Shown here in pieces: positions 54,961-64,000 of a stretch of 64,000 bases of DNA (within the stretch, counting starts at the first letter, position 1; the number at the start of each line of letters is the position of its first letter). Both the position numbers and the translations under genes were made by a program. This stretch comes from Lagopus muta (taxonomy: Eukaryota; Chordata; Aves; Galliformes; Phasianidae): assembly GCF_023343835.1 (NCBI RefSeq), contig NC_064433.1, positions 33,077,214 to 33,141,213 on the forward strand, given 5' to 3'. The notes under the pieces are model-generated. The model saw only the letters and a program-made list of their open reading frames with translations. It did not search any database and was not told the DNA's origin.

Positions 54961-57900
54961 AAGGCAACTTTCCTGTTTTGCAGCCATCTACCTGTCAGCC
55001 AAACGCACCTTGTTTTGTTTTCGGTGCTTTCGCCAAGCGTAAGGAAAAAGTCCAGCGGGAAAAGACCTTCCCACGTTGAGGGCTCTGTGAGATGTTCTTC
55101 ATAGCTTCAGTCCCCCCCAAAGCCCCTTAAGGACGTGTTTGAGGATAACCGAGCACTGCCCATAGCAGAGTGCTGTGACAGGGGGTGGGCTTTGCCTTCT
55201 GTCCTCACTGTTAGAGGTGGGCGCTGACACCCGGCCCAGGGCAAGAGGCTGCATGCTCTGGCTTAAGCAGATGTGGCAACTTCAGGTTGTCCTCTGCTAA
55301 GGTACAACATTCCTCTTACAAGGTTCCTATCGTTACCTTCTGCAGCTCTGTTCTTACAGTTAATACTCTGAAAGGAAATACTAGTGATGTGAAAATACAG
55401 TTTTTAAAAGTGTATTATTATTCAAGTTCTTGCATGGTTCTGACAGGATGTGTGAGTACACTTATGTGAAAGTAGACCTTAAGAATCCTATTATTTTCTT
55501 TTACGGTTGACTGTTCTGTGGCAAGAGCCCTCAAGTGTCACGTTGGATTATGCATCTTCCAGCAGTGTTTTCTCAGCACGATTACGGCTCGCACTGCTTT
55601 TCTTTCTCCTCCGTGACAAGCTCCATTTTTATCAGCCGTAGTCCTTGCGGCTGCTCTCTGGTGAAGTAGCAGAGGGAGCATTCAACATTTATAGCCTAGC
55701 ATGAATGTAACATTTAAAAGCCATAAAGTGGTACGGAGAAGAGAGGGAGCAGGAGCGAAGTCACACACAGACCACTGCTTGAGCCCGAGTGCTTGCTGGC
55801 ACCCCGCGATCTGAGTGGGTGGACCCAAATGGCTGAAAAATTGGTGCAGGGCAACAAATCCCCACCTGTACCAGCCCAGTTCAAAGGCTCTTCATCTAAC
55901 CCGGCTGTAGGGGTGGTAGCAGGCTGCAGGGCTGCAGCAAGGCTGGTGACACCTGCTGGAGAAGCCGTGGTACTCGTCAGCAACCCTTGAGAAGCAGAAG
56001 CCACTGCAGGAGATGCAATGGTAATTCCTGGCAGAGGCTTTGAGCTGCTTGGCAGGTGCGGCAGTGCTGGGAGGTCTCCAGGTAATTCTGGGCAGTGGTA
56101 GGGAGCTTCGCTGCCTCATCTAAAAAGCAGAACGTCAGCATCTTCCAGGCAGCCTGCAGCAGATAAAGAAGAAACTGCACACTGAATTGTCACAAGGATT
56201 CTGAGTCAGAGAGATGGAGGTATTACTTGTACTTAGATCACCCTATTTGAGTCAGCACTCAGTAGCCAGCTGCCCTCAGATGAGACCGGAGTCAGAGGTG
56301 CTGACCAGGATGGTAAGCACTGAAAGCAGTGAGGAGTTCCCCCTGGGACATGGGGACAGTCAGAGGGGATGCTAGGGGGAGAATGTGGAAGTTGAGATGA
56401 GCAGAGCTCTGTCTCAGAGGAAAGAGCTGCGATGTCCCTATGGGGTGGTGGCACAGCATTAAGGCAGGGCTGGGCTCTGCCATCCTCGTTTCACAGAGGG
56501 GGGGGGGCTGTGGTCATCTCCGGGGTTCCATGTGCTTCTTGATACGTGTGATAAAGTGCAGTGAATGAGGAACCACCAAGAAAAGGATCCTTCTGCTTCT
56601 CGTGCTATTTTGGTGTGGAATTCATCAGTTGGATTTCCAGCTTCTGCTAAAAATTGGAAAAATACTTTCATATAACTCAGGGAAGAACGATCAGAGTGGA
56701 AAAAAAGAGTTCAAGGAGATCAATGACCATCTGTTAAATGCAGTGCACAAGGTGCACATTATTCAAGCAATATATTTCTTGGAAAAAATAAGGCAATACC
56801 AGAATTTCTGGACCTCAGCCCAGGAAGAAAGCCGAGTGTAATGAGATACCTCTGAAAAAGATGCTTGGTAGTATCTGAGCTCTTGCTGTTATTCTGGATT
56901 CCTTTCCAAAGGGACCTTAATTGGAGTAGCGCTCCTGGCTTTCTGGGCCCTTCACCTTTTCACCTCTATTTTTGGGGGAAAAAGCATTCATTTGTGCAGG
57001 TGCAGAGTGCTGCTGCCCAGTCTGACTGCTCCTTACAGAGCAGGTGGCAGCAGAAACAGTCCAGCTTATTCTGGTTTAAACCAATGAAATGATGTGCAGG
57101 AAAGAGCAATTTTCTCTCTAGTATTCAAATTTTCTTGGAATCTGAGAGTATTATGTAGTGATAGTTGTCAGTGTCTTATATCACACCGATGGTTTGATGG
57201 TATGTAGCATTATGTCGCACAGAAGCCCTGAAGTAGCTGTGTTGTTTCACCTTATCATTTGGCATTTGGAAAATGAGGCATTTCTAAGAGTTTTAGATAA
57301 ATGTTGATGCTGCCAGCCTTCGGAATACTGCTCCTCAGCAGCTTTTCCTTCCAACCTGCCTGGTCAGTGGGCTGTGTTTGTAAAGGCGGCAGGGGTGTAG
57401 AAATAACACCTCTGTGCACGCCTGCCCTATGCTTCCTAGCTCAATTCTGTAGCTTTTCTTTTCTCTTGAATATTGACGCTTTCATTTCAGATTCACTTTT
57501 TCACTGAGCCAGATAGAAATGCTGCTGTGCCTTTCCAGGAGTTTTGCTCTTCATTTAAAAGGATATAGAGAAATTATAGTGCTTGCGTGACTTCCGGTCC
57601 AAACATTCTGAAGTTATTTAATCAGATGGAATTTAGAGGTACCATGCAAAATAAGTCATTTATTTTCAATTTTTAGTGATGAGACAGGATGGGGAGGTCA
57701 TACTTACGCTGAAGTGTGAGATTGACACAGTGATACTTACTGCCCTTAGCAGCTATAGTCACCCAAGTAGCGCTCTGTGCGCTGGTGTGTGGGTCAGGTT
57801 TGTGTGGCAGGGCTGATGGTCAACTCTGTAGAGACCTTGGGAAGCACAGAGGCTCACAAGTATTTGTGAAGTTGCTAAAGGAAAAACTGCAGTATTTCCA

Positions 57901-59931
57901 TCAGAATTTTGATGGACACAGTCTATTCTAAAGACAAAATGAGAATGCAGGTAAGTGGGTATCTTCTGGGTACCAGCTTGCGAAGAAAGTGAAGGATGGA
58001 GGCTTTACAATCACGTGTGATGTATCTTCTTTATTACAAGCCTTCTAAATCATCTTTGAAAAACCCACAAAGCCTCTTAGAACAAATTACAGTATGTTAT
58101 CTAAATGGCTCCTAATTAGTGGCACTTTTAAAGAAATCGATTCCTCCTTACAGAAAGAGAGGTAAAACATGGAGAAAAGAAGAAAGTGCAGGTGTTAGTG
58201 ATTTTTTTCCTTCAAAGGATATTTTATTGGCAAGCAATTTCTGGAACTTACGTTTTAATGCTTTTCAAAAGAGAATAGACCTTGTCAGCTATCCCAGCAG
58301 TAGGAGTTCACTGGTATTTAATCACGTGTGATGAAGGGTTGTACTGCTGGATCTGTGCCTAGAGTTACCATCTGTATTACCAAACAATCTGTGTTCCAGG
58401 GTCTTCTTGAAGTTTCATTTAATGAGTGAGTACTGTGGAGCAGATTGGAGGTGGAGCTCTTCTTTGTTTCCCCTTCTTTCTTGGGTAGTTGTTTAATGAC
58501 TTGCCATTCTCAGATTTTCCTTTATTTTGTTTGAAGTCCAAGATTACCAGGATTTCTCAGGCTCTGTATGGGCAGGAGTGGTAGCACGCTGCAGCCCAGG
58601 GTATGTGTTCCCATGGGTTTGCTGTTCTGAGCCCATTTTCCTCTCATTTGCAGAGAACAGTAATTCCTCATCTGGAAGAAGCAGACCCTGCTCTGAAGTG
58701 CTGTGAGTGAACCAGATGCCAAGGAAAGCACCAAGAGGAGAACTGGCTTTCTTTGTCATCAAAGAGGGCACTGGCCAAGCCTCAATCAGACCTTAGCTCA
58801 TGTCCAGCACTCACAGTCATCCCTTCCTTCTGCTGCTAAGCAGCATTTACCAGAACCCCCGGCATGACTGGATGGAGCTCTGTATCCAGACAGTTAAATG
58901 CAGGTCAGCAGTGTGCAGAACGGAAGGAGTTATGCTGCTTTTAGCTGGATGGCTTTATGAGCTGCAAGGCATGTCTGTTGTCAGTAGTCAGTGCAGCATA
59001 GAGACAAATGCCTTTTTGATTTTTCTCCATAAAGGAAGAGCACATCTTGTGTAGTAGCTTGGGTGCAATGCCCTGACAGTGGGCACAGGAACACAGAAAG
59101 TATAAAGTGATACAGTGAAAGTCGAGCGCTGCAACATCTCTTTCTATTGCACTCCAGTTTCTGTGCTCCATTAGCTGCCATGGCTAAAATAAGAAAGAGG
59201 GAATGAGAAACATCCTACTCTTCTGAGAACATGCGTATAAGGGACACCGTCAATCTCAGGTGCACATAGCATGTGATCACTCGTACAGTGTGCAGAGATC
59301 TAATGAAGGATTCTCAAAGCTTTACTGTAACCTAAAAATCAGGCTACTCTTGATGTAAACAGACCATGCTAAGATGAATGAATCAGTGTGTTCTTTTAGC
59401 AACATCTAATGCACATTTTTGTTTTCTGAATTCTGATTTCCCTTAGAGATGGTTCTGTGCAAACTCTCAATGAGAAGTCTACTAATTTTGGCACAGTCAC
59501 CCAATGCCCACAGGCATGTTTGTCTGTCATCCGCTGAGTCAACTCCAATGTGTCAAAATGAGTTACAAGGCGACTCAGTATCTTCTCTTCAGTTCTAGCT
59601 TAGAGTTTTATTTTCTCTATATTCTGAAGTGAAACTCTACGTGTACAAAAGCTTACCCATGGTACCGGATCAGGCACATCTGTCTCTGCGCATTTGCACC
59701 ATCAGGAAAAGGGACATAAAGAAATTACAACAAATGTTACAGGCTGAAGTATTCAAAATGAAACGGAACGACCGTTGCCCAGGCGAATGAGCAATGCTAA
59801 AAAAAATCTTGCAGATATATTGCTGAAATATGGAAAAAAAAAAAAAAAACAACCCACAAAAAAACCCAACACTTTTTATGCAACAGAGTATTACGATATT
59901 TCACAGTAGTGCCATATATTTCCATAGAATT

Positions 59932-60625
59932 GCAGAATCATTGAACAGTTTGGATTGGAAGGGACCTTAAAGCCTACCCAGCTCCTACCCCTTGCCATGG
60001 GCTGTCTGCCCCCTACCAGCTCAGGCTGCCCAGGGCCCCATCCAGCCCAGCCTTAAACACCTCCAGGCATGGGGCGTCCATAGCTTCTCTGAGCAGCTGT
60101 GCCAGCGCCTCGCCACCCTCTTGAGTAAAAAATTTCTTCCTAATATCTAAACTAAGCCTCTCTTTTTAGTTTTAAACAGTTTCCCTTTGCCCTGACACTA
60201 GGAGGCCATGTAAAAAGTTCATCTCCTTCCCATTTATAAGCTCCCTTTAAGTAATGGAAGGCTACAATGAGATGTCCCTGCAGCCTTCTTTTCTCTAAAC
60301 TGAACAAGCCCAGCTACCTCAACCCTTCTCAGCAGCAGAAGTGCTCCAGCCTTGTGATCATCCTTGTGGCCCTCCTCTGGACACACTCCAACAGCTCCAT
60401 GTCCTTCTTGCACTGTGGGCCTCAGGCCTGGATTCAGTACTCCAGATGGGACCTCATGAGAGCCCAGGATATGGTTGGCCCTCTGGGCTGCAAATGCACG
60501 CCGCCAGTTCACACTGAGCTTCTCACTGACCAAAACCTTAAAGTCCTTCTCCTCAGGGCTGCTCTCAGTCTGTACATGTCTGGAATAACTCTGACCCACG
60601 TGCAGCACCTTGCATTTCATTTTGA
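59932..60625 (-). mobile_element. CR1 LINE, about 700-base 3' part
   Basis: Minus-oriented and the longest CR1 in the window. On the plus strand it begins CATAGAATTGCAGAATCATT, passes CTCCAGGCATGGGGCGTCC and CCTCTGGACACACTCCAACA, and ends near CACCTTGCATTTCATTTTG. It belongs to a CR1 subfamily with a longer 3' region. Confidence 0.9.
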
Positions 60626-61980
60626 AATGCAGTAAGGACTAACTAAGATGTGACTAAATGTGCTTTGACACCTGAATTTCTCTCCTTAGATTTCTGTCCA
60701 GGATGTGCTTCACTGGAAGTATTTCTCTGAACTTCCTGCTCCTCACTCCCTAAGGTCAGAAATCCAGATGTTCTCCAACAGATCCTGTAGAAGTAGTCAG
60801 TTCTCAAGGTTTTTCAGTTAAGATGTTCTCAGTGTCCCACAGAGAAGGCAGGGCACTGCTTCTTGTCTCCTTACAGCCAGCTCCAAGGAGGCTCTCACAG
60901 CCCCTCATGTGCTTTCCACAGCAGTTTCCTGGCTTCTTCAGAAGCTGTGCAGACCACAGTTCATCTCATGAACTGTTTTATAAATTCACTGCAGGATGGG
61001 AATAAGTATGCCCAAGAGGCACTGTTCTTTCTCTGCCAAAAAGATGGGAGCCATGACAACCATTCCAGCGGCAGACAGCTGGAGTCAATTAGACAAATCC
61101 CAACTACCTGCTCATCCAGAGAGATTTCCGTAGGGCTTGCAAAAAGGGTTGAAACTGCTCCTGCTCGTCTAATGCTCCCTTGCTTTGGAGAGGCTTAGTC
61201 CCAGTTCCGTGGTGTTTTACTTAAAAGTCATTCTCATCACAGGAATGTGTCTGGTCAAGAAGCACTTTTTATTCTTATGCAGAAAAAGACTGTTGGATGG
61301 GAATGTCTAGTGATATAGATCTGGGAGTGGTTCGGTTTGATGTGCAGTGACTGTCATGTGAGGTTTTGGGTTTTGGTTGCGTTATGTTTTTATTCCATTT
61401 TTATGCCTTTCATGCATCTGTAATGTATTATGTAAGATTTTCAATATCTTTCCCCTTCTCTTTGTTGTTTTTCTTTATTTCCGTATCACATGTTGTTGTA
61501 TATTACCTGCTGGTATAGAAATGACTGGAAAAATTCATAAGAAAGGATTAGATGCAAAATGCCATTGACAGCTAAAGGGCTGTACAACCTATTTTAACTT
61601 TACTGATTTATTTGCAAAAGAATAGATCACGATATCTGAAAATGAATGTGTTTTACATCAGTTTGAGCACTGCAGTTCTTCAATTTCCATCTTGCAAGCT
61701 GAGGCAAGATTTTGGAAGCTGCAGATTGTCATTCACTGTCCATTTTTAATCCCTTCTTTTTGTGTATGCGCAGCTGCTGAGAATCAGATGTTTTTTTAGA
61801 AAGCTCAAAATATAGGTCCTTATTTGGATTATGGATGGATGAACAGCTGAGCTGGAAATCGGAAGTATTATGTCAGTTTTGCTGAACAAAGCTCAAGTGC
61901 AGCAGATTTTTGTTTCTTTATCACAGGAAATGCACTGTGTTCTTCATGAGCTTCCCAGCAACAGTACAGCATTGTCACAC

Positions 61981-62190
61981 ATAGAATCATATAACAGAAT
62001 CATAGAATGGCCTGGGTTGAAAAGGACCACAATGATCATCTAGTTCCAGCCCCCTGCTATGTGCACCAACCAGCAGACCAGGCTGCCCAGAGCCACATCC
62101 AGCCTGGCCTTGAGTGCCTCCAGGGATGGGGCATCCACAGCCTCCTTGGGCAACCTGTTCCAGTGCATCACCACCCTCTGGGTGAAAAAT
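61981..62190 (-). mobile_element. CR1 LINE 3' fragment
   Basis: Minus-oriented. It starts ATAGAATCATATAACAGAAT and contains GGACCACAATGATCATCTAG and CTCCAGGGATGGGGCATCC. Close to the copy at 24070. Confidence 0.9.
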
Positions 62191-62599
62191 GTGACAACAC
62201 ATGATAATGTTATGATTATGTTGTAGTATGAAATCTGTGGCATTGTGTCTTGACACTTGTGTAAACACAGCAGTGCTGAAGCATGGGACTACAGAGCTCT
62301 GGAAGCCTTTGTCCTTCTCTGGAAGTTCAAGCTCCATTGGCATAAAAAATAATGTTGCAAAATTTGACTTATGAATACTTCTCCACTCTGCACTCTGCTT
62401 GTAGGTGTTATACATAGCATTGTGCCACATACCCATGCTGCCATGCATGGGAAAGCAACCACCTTGTTTTCCAACCATATTATTCTAACTACAAAAAAAA
62501 GATAGAAACTTGCTTTTGAGCTCAGCTACTGAGGTATTTGCTAATGGAGGCAAGCATATGTTAGTATCTCGTTAAAATGCTTACCTTTTCTTATGCATT

Positions 62600-62796
62600 T
62601 CTCAGAAGGAGCAGTGAGGCATTGGCACAGGCTGCCCAAGGAGGTGGTAGAGTTACTGTCCCTGGAGGTGTTGAAGAAACGTGGAGATATGGCACTGAGG
62701 GACGTGGTTAGTGGGCATGGAGGGGATGGGTTGGTGGTTGGAGTGTATGATCTTAGAGGTCTTCCTACCTTAATAATTTTATGACTCTGTGATTCC
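62600..62796 (+). mobile_element. CR1 LINE 3' fragment
   Basis: Plus-oriented. GCAGTGAGGCATTGGCACAG opens it; the tail reads TTTTATGACTCTGTGATTCC. It faces the minus-strand copy at 61981 about 410 bases away. Confidence 0.88.
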
Positions 62797-64000
62797 CAGA
62801 CAGACACCACTGGTTATTTATATTTCCTTGTTTTCCATGAAGTATGTTACATAATAGTGAGGGTTTTTTTATGCTTTTTTGTTCCAGCTTTGCATCTCGA
62901 GCAGTAAGCATGGGAATGGCTTTGGCGCAGCAGCCACTACACCCTGTGTAGCCCTGCTCAGAGCCAGCCTGCAGGGCTGTGTGTGTCGGCATCGACAGTG
63001 ACACGTCTCAGCTTCAGGGGATTTGCCTGCAGCCCTTAGAGCCTAGGGGACTTGTTGGGAGCTCACTAGGGCTGCTTTCTGTCTGGCGGGCGCAGGTTTC
63101 CCTGTGCAGGGTGGGCTGTGGAGTGGGGCGCTGTGGGGGATGAGGTGCATGCCTGGCTCTGGTTCTTGGCCTAGAGAGCACGCAGGGCCGTGGAGCCAGG
63201 TCTGTGCGCCCATAGGGCTTGAGGTATGCGAGCTGGATGTCAGTATGCCGTAGGGAGAAGCTTTGCTGGGGTCGGGGGTGAGGCTTACCCACTGTTCAGC
63301 AGGCTGGTTTGTCACACAGCGCAATTGTCTGGTCTATTTAACTGAGGATTTTGTGTGCTAATTGAATTCTGTGTTGTTCCAGTAAGGCACGGAACACTGC
63401 AAGGCGTAATCCTCCATAGGTTTGTTGTGCCTACCAGCAAAGTCAGTTTGCCTCTTTATGTTTTTATACCCTGATGTGTTTTACTGAGTGCTCTTTTAAG
63501 CCTTATAAAATACCACTGTAACAAAAATACAGTACAGATATTTTTTGTTTGGATGATGAGTATATTCCCCAGCCCTTCACATCCTGCTAAAGATAATAAT
63601 ACTTCTTCATCAATTTATAAACCCACTAGTCCTAACATATATTCACTTCTAGTCTGAAATATCAAGTATTTTTATATAAGCCATTTTGGTTTTCATTACA
63701 TTTTGTGCAGACCCGTTTCAGGAAAAAAAGCCTTAATCATTCAACTCAGTATTTGGCAGCTGCTCTTAAGAGCTCAGAACCATTCCACTTCTCAAAGCTG
63801 TGAGTTAGCTGTTGGGCCCTAGCTCTGCTGTTTGCCGAGCCGGGTGTCAGAGCTCTTGTGCTGAAACCCTCACTTTGCTGTGAAATTCCTGCTGGCATGG
63901 TGGGGTGGAGCTCAGCAAGGAGATGAGTCTGGCAGCTTCAGCCCCGACGTCTGCTCTTCTGTTGACGCTGACTGAAGAATTGTGGCAGATCCAGTAGAAG

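Larger units (their letters stand above)
54754..64000 (+). other. RASSF3: RASSF3 intron 1 (partial)
   Basis: Sequence after the C1 exon donor up to the window edge. It holds CR1 copies at 59932, 61981 and 62600 and an A-rich tract near 59834. I see no frame with the second C1 half (a CKFTCH-like motif), the Ras-association domain or the SARAH helix, so these lie beyond the window. Confidence 0.6.

Noticed and set aside
54390..54987. Minus-strand frames of 176-187 codons in the RASSF3 CpG island
   Set aside because: They are shadows of composition opposite the C1 exon. No domain is seen and the frames overlap in all phases.

Overview
The window is vertebrate nuclear DNA with intron-rich genes. 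It almost certainly comes from a bird, most likely a galliform such as chicken. The reasons are about a dozen CR1 LINE 3' ends with the avian tail (repeats of ATTCTATG/ATTCTGTG) and three internally deleted mariner copies of the Galluhop type. The gene order XPOT-TBK1-RASSF3 is the order on human 12q14. I made these assignments by reading protein sequence and splice sites, without a database search.

Layout. Positions 1-20014 hold 21 coding exons of XPOT (exportin-T, tRNA export) on the plus strand. They encode residues 68-962 of a 962-residue protein; the start lies upstream of the window. XPOT ends in a short 3' UTR with at least two poly(A) signals (20308 and 20453). Positions 20500-25800 are intergenic and repeat-rich, with a deleted mariner, two CR1 copies and an unexplained tract with few stops (22879-23703). 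A CpG island at 25850-26760 is the TBK1 promoter and untranslated first exon. TBK1 (TANK-binding kinase 1, innate immune kinase) is complete: 20 coding exons from the ATG at 29312 to the stop at 51629-51631, joining in frame to exactly 729 codons. A second CpG island at 54160-54960 holds a first exon assigned by synteny to RASSF3. Positions 54754-64000 are its intron 1, with three CR1 copies and no coding exon I can see.

All three genes point the same way. XPOT and RASSF3 are cut by the window edges. TBK1 keeps the ATP lysine K38, the HRD aspartate D135, DFG D157 and the activation-loop serine S172.

Most interesting points. (1) The RASSF3 first exon encodes the N-terminal half of a C1 zinc finger, a domain usually credited only to RASSF1A and RASSF5A within the family. 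(2) The end of a CR1 element lies directly against an XPOT exon and supplies its 3' splice-site tract. (3) Three introns, one in XPOT and two in TBK1, can only be spliced in frame with GC-AG borders. (4) A CR1 is nested in a mariner copy, and another CR1 tail abuts the TBK1 CpG island.
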